In this document: piece after piece, positions 14,101-28,400 of the stretch
Numbering within the stretch: the stretch's first letter is position 1
Layout: the number at the start of each line of letters is the position of its first letter
DNA from: Branchiostoma belcheri
Taxonomy: Eukaryota; Chordata; Leptocardii; Amphioxiformes; Branchiostomatidae
Length of the DNA: 64,000 nucleotides
Direction: 5' to 3'
Assembly: GCF_001625305.1 (NCBI RefSeq)
Contig: NW_017802379.1
Span: 4,831,139-4,895,138, forward strand
The notes under the pieces: generated by a model
The model's input: only the letters and a program-made list of their open reading frames with translations
Databases searched by the model: none
Told to the model about the DNA's origin: nothing
Made by a program: the position numbers and the translations under genes

Positions 14101-17100
14101 CACCTGTCTGGAGGTGTGTGGAAATGCTCACGGCTGTACCAACATCGCCTACCCCAAACTGGTGCTGGGAGTCATGCCCGTAGGTGAGTTATGGTAAAAG
14201 GACTCATTGGAATTACCGGTGAACACATTGTCGGAATTGCCAGATTAGAATATTTGTGAGTTCAACATAGAATATTTTTGTTACCCACTATAACTTAACT
14301 TTGCTACCCACTATAAACACTTTCTCTAATGTCACCACTACTGGATTGAAAGACATTCAATTCATTAAAAAGTTGTTAAAAGCTGTTGAACTGTAGATCC
14401 AGGAATTAAAGATGTCCAGCCATAAGAATTCTGTTGTAGAGTTAAGCCCTGTTTGAAATGTGACTGTATGATGTAATGTCCAGGTGCCCGTGGCATCATG
14501 ATGGCAGTGATGGTGGCTGCCCTGATGAGTGACTTAGACTCCATCTACAACTCTGCCTCCACCATCTTCACTATAGACATCTGGCAGCGCCTGCGGCCTC
14601 GCGCTGGGAACAGGGAACTCATGATAGTGGGCAGGTGAACACTGTTTAAAGATGTCTGCTCATCATTGTGATCTATTAGGACACCTTTAGAGATCAACTC
14701 ATTTGATGGTTTATTATGAGGTCTGCTTCCTGATAACTAAAGTACATATACATGTAGCTCCAAATGCACATGAGGTATTTTGTGGTGTTACGTTAGAGTA
14801 TCTGTCCCAGAATCAAGAGGTCCTGCATTCAAATCCCTGACATTCTCTAATGTTATTTCTGTGGGTACAGCAAATTTCCTCACTTCACTTGCAAAGTAGG
14901 ACTTAGACTAGAAACATCCTTTGTATACGACCTGTGAGGACACATCAATCACATTACAGAATCCAGCACTGTAGGGATGACCTTCCCTTTGTGACTGGTA
15001 GTATGGTTGCGATGGTCCTATGGTCAAAAATCGGGCAAATGGCACCTGGTACACCTTTCGTGATTCAGCTCCAACAATTGTAATTCATAACAAGAACAAC
15101 AAGAAGCCATAGGTGACAATCCTCCGTGAAGTTTTATATATTGCAACAAAAACAATCCCAAGCGTCAACGCCAGACCTACTGTGCAGACATTAGGCAACG
15201 GTTAATACAATGAGGGCGCGTCACAACCATAAAACATAAGACCTAAATCCATTACTGCTCCCAGGGCGTGTAAAGATACTGTGCTTCAAGTTCAAAGTTC
15301 ATTTTAATTACATACACACAATCATTGCATTCACATGAAGATCATGGCACTAGTAACAAATACAACCCCACCGTCTTACCGTTCCTGTTACTTATTAAGC
15401 GCGAATGGCCAGGCATGCAACAGTCGCACGGCCAGCACCGCGAGTGTTACTTACCACCTGTCAGATACCTCTTGTCAAATACCTCTAAACAGATGCGCTG
15501 AAAACATCTCAACGACCTTATAGGGATTTTTCAAAAATAAGCATTTACATCAATATCAAAACTGCTAGGGTATACATAGAAATAAAGTCCATAGGCGACA
15601 ATTCTCCGTGACATTTTATATTTTGCAGATTGAGAACAGTAATAGTGTATGTAAACAGTGTATGATCACTTAACAACTGGTAACAACGTATAGTAAAATT
15701 GGCTAAATCCCTGGTCTAATAATCTAGCCTGACTAAAAAATCGCGCTCCTTGTGGGAGTGGCCACCGGCTCAGAGGTTTGCCGCCCCCTTGGGGAAACAG
15801 TTGCAGACGAACTACTAGACTAATATAGTAGTCTAAACACAGGCTACATAAAATCAACAACACGACAATCTAAATAGATAATAATAAGTCTGCTTTCACA
15901 ACAATATCTTTCATTATATTTCAGTCCATACCATGGTATGGATGAAATATATTGTGTTCTCTGATGTTTCTTCTCCTCCTTCTTCTCCTCCTCCTCCTCC
16001 TGCCACACAGTCAAAGGGATTCATCTCCGCCATCATTCAGCCAAATAACTTGAAATTTGGCATGGAGGTAGAGTGGACCAATACCCCCAGGCGTTTTTTT
16101 CATTTTTTTGATACATGCCTTTGAAAAATTTTTATGAAGGTTTTTTGGGGCATTTTTCGCCAAAAAATGGATTTTTGGATCCTGAGACCTGGTTTTACAA
16201 CCAAATGATCTGAAATTCGGTATAAGGGTACCTTGAACATGTGTCTACAGAATAGCAGTCACATATTTGGCATACACCACTTCCAAATGACTCATTTGGG
16301 GACTTTAATGGCTATTTTCAGCAAAAAAAGGGCCAAAAGTGCTATATATATATATATATATATTACCCGTTCCATGTTCTATATAAAGAATGGCCTGTTC
16401 CATCTGCCGTTGGCCATGGAACACGTGTTCCATTGCAGGTTACCTGGGGTCACATTGCACGTAAGTTGTGACCCACACATTCAATTTTATGTGCCTAAGA
16501 CCTTTAAAATGTATCAAATCTCATCAGTTAGTATTTGCATACCTGTAAAGCTTTCGAGATTCAATGTGCTTGTTCTTGAATCTTTGTTCTCAATTACATA
16601 GCTACTATATAATTCATTTATTTGAGAATCTTTGCCAGTTTTACACTGGGGCAAGTTTGGAATAGTCCACTTTTGCGTGGGAGGGAGTGGACTGAAATAT
16701 GCTGTATTTGCTCCCAAGCAAATGTCGGCCTCTCTAGTTTACTAGTACATATTATTCATTTGACAGGGTATCGCAGTAGATGCAAACCACAATTCCAAAA
16801 GATACTCGCCACCATTATGCACAACGGCCACCTAATATCTGCTTAGAGAACCTCTGCTACCAGACAACCGCCTAAACCTACGGCCTATTCCAAAGGATTG
16901 TAAAAGTAGGGATGTTTCTACAATATGAATTTACTTCAATATCAAAACTGCTACGGTGAAAATAAAAAGACGTGCATCATCACAGACATACCAGCACACC
17001 ACATGCCCAATTACACAGAAATCCTACGTACGGAAGAATGCGTTTTGGCTGCGAACATCTTCCAAAAAACTTACCATCTCAAAGCACGGGCAAAAAACAT

Positions 17101-20100
17101 CTGGAACTACTTATCAGCCACTCACCACATCTGCTTAAAGTTCCACCCCCCCCACTGCTATTCCAAACAACGCATTTTTCTGGACCATTCCAATTTGCCT
17201 CAGAATTGTAGGGGTGCATCTGCAATATTACATTGACCGCGAAAGCAGCAACGGCAAAAATACACATTCGTGCATCAACACGGGCATGCCCGCAGACGGC
17301 ATATAAAATTGCGTGCCGATTACACAAAGAGAACCCAGTGTTTTGACTGCGAACACGAAAAACCAGTCCGAAGGTCCTGACCTCCTTCACGGAGTAACAA
17401 TTAGCATGCCACGGTTGTTGTTTGTTGCTAAATCTCTAATGTTCTTGTATTGACTATGTTAGAGTGATCATGCTGATCCTGACTGTGGTGAGTATCCTGT
17501 GGGTACCGATCCTCCAGGCCATGTCAGGAGCTCAACTCTTCATCTACATCCAGGAGATCTGTGACTATCTGGTCCCCGCCATCGCTGCCATCTTCCTGGT
17601 TGGCGTCTTCTGGCAGAGGTGCAACGAAACGGTCAGTTTAAACCTTTAGCTCACATAATTACAGTTACAATATTGTAATTAGTGAAAGAGGCTATTGATG
17701 AGGAAAAATTACCAGACAATCTATAGTTGGTTCCTAATGTCTTCTTCCTTACAGTAAAAAAACAAATCCAAACGTGAATGTACATGAAGAGAAAGTTCAT
17801 TTAATCTACATCTGCAATGGTATGCCGTCCAACTCTAAGATCTGTTTATCAAGTCATGACAACTCTAAAACGCATTTACACTGGAGCGTCATCTTCAAAC
17901 ATCATTAAAACATATACTTACTAGACAAGTATACCGTATATAAATTCCAATCTATGCCTTAATCTTACAATGGAGTCAAATCCAAAACATCTAAAGCATG
18001 TCAACTATAACTATCTGGAAAATCTGTAGTATCAAACCCTTATATACAGCAGTATGAAAAATGTTGCATGATGATACATGTAGCAATAACACTTGTAGGG
18101 ATCCACTATGTACAAGCTCATATGGAATGTTGATTGTTCTCATTATGTTTACATCAGTTCAGAATGATCTGCATGTTGTAGTACTGTCATCTAAGAAAGA
18201 CCTTTCAGCAGGTTGATATGGACACTTGATGCTTTACCCACATATCCATTGGTTTGCAGAATTAATGACTTGTGGAATAGTTATACATGTACACCTGTTT
18301 ACTGGTATATACAACATGACTGACAAACGGTTGATCCAGATGCGTGTGCACGGTGGGTTCTGAAGCCACATTAAGTGGAACTGTGAACTGCCATTTGCCA
18401 GTGGGTGAAACTCTGTGGTTAAACGCTCAGCCCTCCAGGCCAAAGGTTTGGAGGAGCTTGCTGTGTGATGCAGCCCAGTACTCTGAGCGCAGAAGCTTCT
18501 TCTTCAAACTTTGTGCTGCCTCAAACTCTCGGCGTCCATTCGTCAGGATCTTGATGACCCGCTTAGACAGCGTTTTGGCGGCTTCCTCGTCGTCATCGTC
18601 GATCTCTACGATCGTTCGGTCAAACTCGGGATCTTGTTTTGTCAGGAACTTTGCAAGACCAGATTTGTTGGAAAGCACGACTGGCACACCTGCGGCAATA
18701 GCCTCCAGACCAACCAGTCCGAATGGCTCTGCACGAGACAGCATCAGGACGACATCGGCCTTTCGCATGTCCTCGCACAGCTCTTCCTGTGTAGCGTATT
18801 CCAGAGGAGTGAAGAAGATGATGTTACCCGTATAGGTTTCAATGATGCTCTTGCTTGCTTTGAAATCGTCATGTCTGATGCCGCGAAGTCGCCACTTCGT
18901 GTGGGGTAGTTTGTCGATCACCTTGCCCATGGTCTTTGCAGTCAGATCAACGCCTTTCAGCCTCTCCACACCCTTGACCCTGCCGATGGACAGCACCACT
19001 TTCGTTTCCGTGTCGGCGGGTGGCTTCAGTTTCATATCGATGAAGATGTCAGACGGCTTTGGTAAGAGCTCGTGGTGTTGTAAGTTTACCGGTAGTTGAT
19101 TTGTCTGATGCTTGTAGTAGTCATACATCAATGGACCAACTGAGAAGAGAACATCAGTGTGTTGTAGGTCATCCAGAATGTTGTGGCTCTCCTGGCCAAT
19201 GCTCAACACCCTCTCATCACCCTTGTACTGATTGGTGTCTTCTGGAATCACGTGAGTGACCTGGACAAGTTTGGCGTCAGGAAAGCGTTCCTTGATCCGT
19301 CTTCCTGCGTGGCTTGTGACGTGTACGTGGCCCACGATGAAGTCTACGTGTGAGGGAAGATCTGGATATCGGGTCTGGTGGTCAAAGGTCAACCAGCAGA
19401 GCTCTGCCTTTCTTAGATCACGTTTAAACGTTTTTGGGAAAACCAGCTGAATTCCATCTTTAGCCGCGTCATCCTTGTCTTCTTGTGTGGCATTCAGGAC
19501 TGTGCAAAGGACCGTTGCTCCTTTTGAAGCCAGAAAGCACCCCATCTGGCGGTTGACTGTGGATATGCCACCCTTTCTGGTCCCATACTCATCATTGAGC
19601 AGCAGCACCAAAGGCCTTCTTCCAGATCCTATAAATCAGGTCAAAAGAAAAGGAAACTCTCATTCACTTGCCTTGTCACCTGAAATTGCTTGGTATTCAA
19701 TGTAGCTCTAGAAATATGAAGGAAATCCTAACATTGATCATTTGAAAAGTATTTCTAAGAAGTGCTTGCATTATATCTGATGTATATTATATAAAATGGG
19801 CGCAAAATACATGCATTTGTAAAGCACTCTGACTGCTATCACATTATCTTCAGAAATCAATGTACTTACAAAGAACTTTCATTCAGATGACATCCCATTT
19901 AATTCCTCCTCCAGTGTAAAAAGGGCATGTAAAGGATAATATACTGCTGTGAAATCATATTTCCATGTACATCTAGCCAAGTACAATACAGGGTACTCAC
20001 TTGTCCTCTGTGTCTTTGTTCTTGCCACTCTGCACTCAAAAATGGTGATGGGGCCAGGTTGGGGTACAGCTGGACATATTGGAATGATATAAACCTGTCA

Positions 20101-22430
20101 ATGCTTCAATCACATTTCAGCATCATCTAAAGTAGTTACAGCAAAAAGTGGCAAAACAAACGGATAATGTAGTCTTGAGAATCATTGGCATCTAGCTATT
20201 CAAGTACAACAAAGGATACTCACTTGTCCTCTGTGTCTTTGTTCTTGCCACACTGTTCTCCCCACCACTGACAGTTACAACACTGATGGTGTACTCAGTT
20301 CCTGCTGTCAGATCAGTGAAGGTGTGTTCCAGTGGGTCTCCAAGGTTCACACTTTTACTAGGAGCAGTGACACCACCATTATTAGAGATGCTGATCCTGT
20401 AGCTGTCTTTGGTGCCAGCTGCATCTGTCCAGGTGATCTTGATGCTGTTTTCTGTCGCCTCAGCAATGGTGATGGGGCCGGGCTGGGCTACAGCTGGAGG
20501 CATTGGAACGAATTTCAGCATCAAGTAAAACATGAGTGGCACTGCATGGTATATTAAAAGGATAATCGAATGGTAAAAATCATACTGTGCATTTAGTGCA
20601 ATGAAGGGTACTCGTCTTTCTTATTCTGATACTGGCTCCGGTTTTCAACACTTCAGCAATGGTGGTGGCAGCAGGCTGGGCTACAGCTGGAGAAGTTGTA
20701 TGAGGGGGACCGAAGTTATTATGTTTTCACATTTCCCATTGCCTACTGGGAGATATATATATGCCACGTGAGTTGTCATAGCGCTTTAAAGAATGTACTA
20801 GTCTTATTTCTACAGGGACATACCTCCTTAACTGAACACTTTTGAAAAGGTATATGTGATGATTGGCTGCTTTGGGTCATTGGCTCTTAAGTCTGCAATC
20901 AGTTAAAATACGATTATTGCCATGGAAATGATATTTCCGAAAAATTTTTTCACAACATGCCTCCATTCATACCTTGCTTTGGTCGCTTTCTCAAGGTACC
21001 ACTCTCGCTGGACTCGCCTACGTGTCGCGTTTTGGATTTTCTCTTTCCACCTGCAATCAATGTGAGATAGTTAGGCAGCATGCATAAGCTATGTGATTTC
21101 ATGTTAGACTATCGTCACACACATGAAGACTCAGGCAGATGCAAAGAAACATTTGAGTCATGGTACAATTTTACCTTTCTTTGGTTGTATCTGGGACGCT
21201 TCGCTCCTGATGATCATAGGTCCATCGGCTTGTTGAGCCTGACTCGTCTCCTCCTCATCTGAAATGAGGATCACAGATTCCTGACTCGTCTCTCCCTCAT
21301 CTGAAATGGACATACGATAGGACTTAGCTAAGGGTTTCTTAAAATCCAAATATTGAAACCACCACCTCCAACCACAACATGCGGGGTGAGTGGGGTCGTG
21401 TGGCGTAGCGGCAGGGTGCTTGACTCGGAACCAAGAGGTCCCGGGTTTGAGTCCTGACATGCCACCGATCTTGTGCCCTTGGGAAAGGCACTTTACACGA
21501 CTTTCCTCACTTCACTTAGGTGAAAATTTGAGTATTGTATTGTCCCTGTGTGGCGGCATTAATATAAGTTGGAAAAACTTGAGTGTGCTGTCACCACGTC
21601 TTGTGACTACGTGTTGGAATATAAAAAAACAAAAAACAAGAGTTCCACGATCTCATACCTTTGCCAAATGATGTTAACCCTTGTGGTTGACAAATTATAC
21701 AATTTTAATCATTGATTTTGTAAATAAGAGCCTCATTTGCATGGATTATGTCAGTTGATCATATTCTCCACCCAATGACAGCCTTATCTTAACAAAAATG
21801 CTATTATAGCACTTCCTCATAAATTATGCAAATGAGGCATAATTTGAATAAATTATGTTAATTGCTGTTCACCTTCACTTAACTTAACTGAAATAATAAA
21901 AAATTATTATGCAAATTAGGTCCTCATTTACATTATATCCTCATGTTTTTTCTTGTTCTCACAAGTGATGACACAAGTGTTTCATAGTTCTATTATCGAA
22001 CAAAGCAGATTTATAGAATTTCCTCATTAATTATGCAAATTAGCTCCTGATTTGCATAATTGTCATCTGATCATGTCAAGCATCACTTCAACTACCTACA
22101 TACCAAAAATCATGACAATCCGTCAACCGATTCTTGAGTTATCCTCCTTCGAAAATTTTTCAACAAATGCTCCTGCAGTTCCAGAACAAGCTGCTAGGGG
22201 ACCCAAACTCATGTCACTTCTTCCCTATCCCAAGAGCTATCTGCCATCCAAAATTCGTGACCCTAGCATGTCCAGATCACGAGATATCAAAACCGGCAGT
22301 GCTGCTGCAGTACCTAGGAAAGCCGCCAGGGGGCCCAAAATCTAATCATTTCTAGGTCTTATGAAGACCTACCCACCTACCAAGTTTCATTCCAATCCAT
22401 CCACTGCTTCTCGAGTTATCTTGCTAAACC

Positions 22431-22467
<37 letters not shown>

Positions 22468-25400
22468 GACAAACGCTACTGAAAACATAACCTTCTTGGC
22501 GAAGGTAAAAAACACAACATGAAACAAGTCATGTCAACGAACAGGAAGTAAGTAGGAATAGCGAAATAATACATGTATATCACGGCTTTATTGCTTCGAC
22601 TTTTGCTCTCCTGAGTCTTTGTTAAATTTGATATGTACAATTATGTTGGATACCTGTGGGGCTGTTCCTGTCGCTGTACTGCTCGACTGCTTCATGAGTT
22701 CGTGACGATGTGCATGATTCTTGTTGTTCCGCTATGCATTCTGCCGTGGTTTCCTCAAATTCGTCTGGCTTCTCTATAAACAAATTTGTACGGATGATAT
22801 GTTACAGCGGAGGCCAGTTTGACAATTTCATTTTCAACAGACTTACGAGGTAACATGTCCGGTTCTACGCTATTGTTGGTTTTCTAAACATGCAGTTTTT
22901 AAGAACTAGTTAAATATCTACAAAAATGACTATGTACCTGCGTGTAGGTCCAATCACTGTATGATATCCAATTTCTAACAAATGATAGATGATAGAATGA
23001 TATGCTGAATTAAGTATTTTAGAGCTAAGAATAGTAAGATAGTTAAGTTTTGTGCCTTACCCGACATTCCTGAATTATGAGATCCTGTGAACCCACTGTT
23101 CTCAGCAGCCATGTCGTCTGTGGGCAGGCTTCTCTCACCGAAGGCCTGACTCCGACGGTAGTTGGCGATAAAATTCTGAATGGGCATTACAGATAACATT
23201 ACTGTTAACCAGGCCTGATAGAATTTTATCACACTTGATTTGTTATATATATCTATAATTACTCTTTTATTAGACCAATACTCTTGTATGTAAAACATGA
23301 AATAAGTAAAACGTCTATATGTCTTACGTCATACGTTACATCAATCATTCGGATTAAATCTTCACTTCTTAGGCCACACCAATTTAATTTGTTGGTTCTC
23401 GGATTCGCCTCTTCATTTTTTCCTGATTTGCAAAAAAAAAAATTTCAGAATCAACTGCAAAATGCTCATATTTTGCCCTGAACAGTTGAAAACAGTCCTT
23501 TTCTTCCTAGTCGTTACAGTTATTCCATCTTTCAATGCAGTGGTATCATTAGAAGTTCAAAATTCATTGTTTAAATTTTGAACCAGCCTTTTGTGTTGAC
23601 TTCATACCTCCTATCGTAGCATTTGGGGCTATAAGAGGATGCCTAGATCTGTTTTTATTTTTATTTTTTTTGCCCTGTCGCTTCATATTTTTCCTGTCCG
23701 AGAACCAACAAATTAAATTGGTGTGGCCTTACAGCACAAAACCTTTTTGTCCTACCTATACTAATTTACAACTGATTATCATCAAAAAGACAACTCACCC
23801 TCACTTGTTGTACTGTTTTCCCGCTCTCCTTTGCTGCTTCTTCTATCAAAGGACAATCCTTGTACGCCACGGTCATTCCTCTTTTTTCATAGAACTGGAC
23901 GAGAACAGGGTCACGCCCCTTCTTACGTTTGGAGACTCCCTGTTTACATGAACAGTGGGTTTTTATTGATAGGGCAGCAATTCCATAAGATAAAGATATT
24001 CTATCAAGCACACTTCAATATACCATAGATGGCTGAAATTTGACGTGTATAATGATATATGTACATGTTTCTATAGATCACAGCCCTATTTCTGAATCAC
24101 CTAGCTACGATGACTGGAAGTGGGCCAGAGTGCCCTCATAGCTTAATGTTTTAACGCAATGTTGATGATCATGCCTGCCAATTAATGGAATGAAAAATCT
24201 TCGACTTTTAAATGTCAGCATACCTGTCAAGGGAACTAAAACAGATGCATCAACTTATCATCGTCAAATGGATGGTAAATATTAGCCCTCATTACCTGTT
24301 TGAAGAGATTTATCAGTTACGTATAGATTTAAACAGCAGAATACTCGTCAATCAATGACTGTTTTGAAAGGTAGCAAACACGTACCTCCAAAAAATCAAG
24401 AAACACGCAAGACCCACATAAAGATCAAGGAGGCAGTCCACAGTCAGTTGGATCATGCTGTATCATGGAATGAATCATAATGAAGGTTGGGAGCTGCCCA
24501 AGTCCTATTTACCTCTACTCCGCAATGAGGCAGGGGAGGCCAGAAGATCTACACAAGTCTAGATCTAGTCTCGTGTTCTCACAAGAATAGGTCACTCCGT
24601 GATAAAGACATATCTTTGACGTCGAAAATTTGGAGGTGCGTGTTTGCTACCTTTCAAAACAGTCACTGATTGATTAATATCTACTAACTGTCAAAGTGTT
24701 TGAGAATTAGAGTTTTCTTTACTTTAACGATATAATACTTCATTTTGTATTACATAATTGTTGTGGAGACTCACATCATTCTGTAGTCGCGAATGCTTCA
24801 GTATTTCCTTTCGGCTCTGACTGAGTCGTTCTCTCTCATAATCATTGTTCCTGTTGTCCTCATCTGCAGATTGAAATTGTGAATTTTATGGATAAGTTTT
24901 AATCAATTCCATAAGTGAGATAATTCATTGTAATCTTTATCATTAAAGAGCCTACCCAGCGAAAATACCAAGAAATGTTAGACTGAAAGTCTGGCAGCCA
25001 GTTATAGACTGAATATCCAATATATTCCATATCTAATGAAAAAAGGTTTATGCTTTGATGGGTCTAACGTAACCTAGTATACATGTAGCCAACGTCCGAC
25101 CAACGATCTTGATAGAATTATGTACTGAATTAAGTGTTTTAGAGCTAAAATTAACATAGTTAAGTTTTGTGCCCTACCCGACATTCCTGAGTCTTCATGA
25201 TATCCCGTGAACCCATTGTACCCAGTGGCCGTGTCGTCTGTGGACTGTCTCCGCTTCTTGTCATCCAGACTCTTGCGGTAGTTGCCGATAAAAGTCTGAA
25301 TGGGCATTCAAGATTACTAATAACCGGTCTGATACTCAGTATCACAATTGATTTGTAACATATACGCTTTTATTAGGCCAATACCCTTGCATACATACAA

Positions 25401-28400
25401 CATGAAATAACGTATTTGCACAGATTACATCAGATTCTATAATTTGGACTAAATCTTACAGCACAAAACATTTTTTCCTGCTTTAAGCTACAACTGATTA
25501 TCATCACAAAGACAACTCACCCTCACTTGTTCTTCTGTTTTCCCACTTGCTTTCGCTGCTTCTTGTATCAAAGGACAATCCTTTTTCGCCTTGGTCATTC
25601 CTTTCTCAAAGTACCGGACGAGTACAGGATCAAACCCCTTCTTACGTTTGGAGACTCTCTGCAAACACGTACACATGAAAGTGAGTTTTTCTTGATAGAG
25701 GAGCAGTGCTATAAAACAAAGCTATTCCATCAAGCACACTTCAAGATATTGTAGGCCGCCGGAATTTGAGCTATGCAATAACACACGTACACGTCTCAGA
25801 TAGGTCACATGCCTATTTTTGAATCACCTGTAATAACCAGAAGTAGGTCATGCAAACTGCTTTGGTAGCTGAATATTATATGCAATGTTGATGACAGCCA
25901 CAATGCATCTCTCTCCAGTCTGCCAATAGGAAAGATATGTGAATTTGAAATGTTTAGCATGCTTGCCCAGGAAACTACAAACAGAAGTATCAACTTTATA
26001 AACTAATACCATCTTCAACTTAGCGTTAGCCATTTGCAAGCCAAGGTGTTTGGCAATTATATTCTTTAGAGATATAATACTTGATTGTATAACATAAAAA
26101 TTTGTAGCGACTCACATTATTTCGTTCTCGGAGAAGCCTCAGTATTTCTTTTCTACCATGAATGATTCGTTCTTCCTCATCTTTGTTGTTTGCAAAAGCG
26201 CCCGTGGTGTCCCCATCAGCAGCGATGTCCTCTGCTGTTCGACCTTTCTGGAAATTGACATGTGCGGACAACATTCAGTCAATGTGTATGGAAGTTCTAA
26301 ACAATCCCCTATTTAGCAGGTACTGCAGCAAATTCCATGTTGTGAAAGAAATTGATTACTAGTAATAGGCCTAATTGCGTCCATGTACGAATTGTTTATT
26401 CCTAAAAGAATACTCTTGCCTCGGGCAGTAATTTCCCATTGACTTGCACTAAAGATTGATTATTCTAATATACAAATCCTACTATTTATATTTATTTTTC
26501 CCACATAAAGTAAAGCTACTATTATGTTGGTGGATTGGTGGTTAGATATTTCCCAGAGAAGCCGAAGAACCAACTGACCTCGTTCCTGATGCCAGTATCA
26601 GCCCCGTGTTGCAGCAGTATTTCCACACACCTGGGGTGGCCCCGTGAAGCTGCATCATGAAGGGGGGTGCTCTCCTGTTTGGGGCATTGACAGGCATGGA
26701 ACAGAGTAATCTTAGTGTGGCCAAACAGAGAACCATATTCATGCATATAACACTAAGTAGAGTTGTCCCTCAGGATACATCTGGAGTTACCGTTAAAACA
26801 TTATCTTATTCAGCCTTCCACGGCCGCTTTTGTGAATATACTTACAATCTACATGCACATACATTGCATGACAAATGTCAAAAATACTGATTGTTGATTG
26901 CAATTAGTAGTGGTACTACAATTTAACAGGAGAAATTCAACAGAATCATACTCTAATGACACAAGAATGTACAACAGGGCTAGTAGGTTACAAAATAAAT
27001 GACATGGCCAATAATCTAGTACATAAAAGACATGACCAATAATCTAGTACATTGTACTTACTTCAACGTCCCGTGCGTCCACACCTGCACCAGCTTCCAG
27101 TAAAACTGATACAGTTTCATGGTGGCCATTACAGGCTGCCCAGTGCAGAGGGGTTCCTTGCTGTAAAACACATCAGATGGCCCATGGTTTTGTGAATATA
27201 CAATCTACATGCACATACATCGCATGGCAAATGTCAAATTACTGATTGTTGATTGCGATTGATAGTGGCATGGATGGGAACAGGATGGACAAAAGTACAT
27301 AGTTGGTAACAATTTACATGATACTCAGAAAATAAACCGCTATGTAGAAGATAAGTGTCACTTTAACTTTAAACAGATAAAAAGTTAAATGTCAAATCTT
27401 ATATAGCAGAACAGAAATATTTTTGCATCAATCTAGTACCTACCTCATATTATTTAGCGAAACAGAAATATTTTTGTATCAATCTAGTACCTACCTCATC
27501 GTTCCGTGCATTCACATCTGCACCAGCTGTCAGTAAGGCTGATACAGTTTCATGGTGGCCATCATAGGCTGCCAGGTACAGGGGAGTTCTTTGCTGTAAA
27601 ACACATCAGATGGTCTTCAACATGATAACAGGTTGGACAAATGTGCACTAATACGTCGAGGACAGTTACAGACTATTCAACAAATACACCGCTATGTCTA
27701 CGAAGATGGTCAAATCTTACATATTGGAAATGGTACAGAAATATGTTTGTATTACAGCAGTCAATCTACTTACCTCATTGTCCCGTGCGTTCACATCTGC
27801 GCGAGCTGTCAGTAAAGTCGATACAGTTTTATGGTGACCATTATAGGCTGCCTCGTGCAGGGGAGAACTTTGCTGTAAAACACATCAGATGGTCTTCAGT
27901 ATGACAGCAGCACAGACAAAAAATGCACTTATGTTTGTGACATTTCTAAAAGCATTTAGTAAAAACCACTCTGCATGCAGCTGAAGACGTATCTTACAAA
28001 ATGGTACAGAAAAAAATATTACAACGCATTCTACCTACTTCATTGTCCCGTGCGTTCACATCTGCACCAGCTCTCAGTACAATTTGTACAGTTTCATGAT
28101 GGCCATTTTCGGCTGCCAGATGCAGAGGCATTTTTTGCTGTAAAAAATAATCAAACGGTCTTCTGCATGACAACAGGACAGACAAATGCGCACTTATGTT
28201 GGTAACAGTATAAGTGGTAGTTAGCAAATAAACGACTATACAGATTAAGATTAATTTTAAAGCTTACAAGATATCACAGAAATATTTCCTGTATCACAGC
28301 ATTCAGTGTACCTACTTTGTTGTCCCGTGCGTTCACATCTGCACCAGACGACAGTAAATCAGATACAGTTTCATGTTGGCCATTATAGGCTGCCTTGTGT

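Noticed and set aside
18344-19099. Plus-strand frames opposite the GT4 exon
   Set aside because: They are shadows of a strongly conserved minus-strand domain with motifs and splice sites.
21393-21465. Possible tRNA gene
   Set aside because: A- and B-box-like motifs are present, but arms do not fold cleanly into a cloverleaf. The body matches dispersed SINE copies elsewhere in the window.
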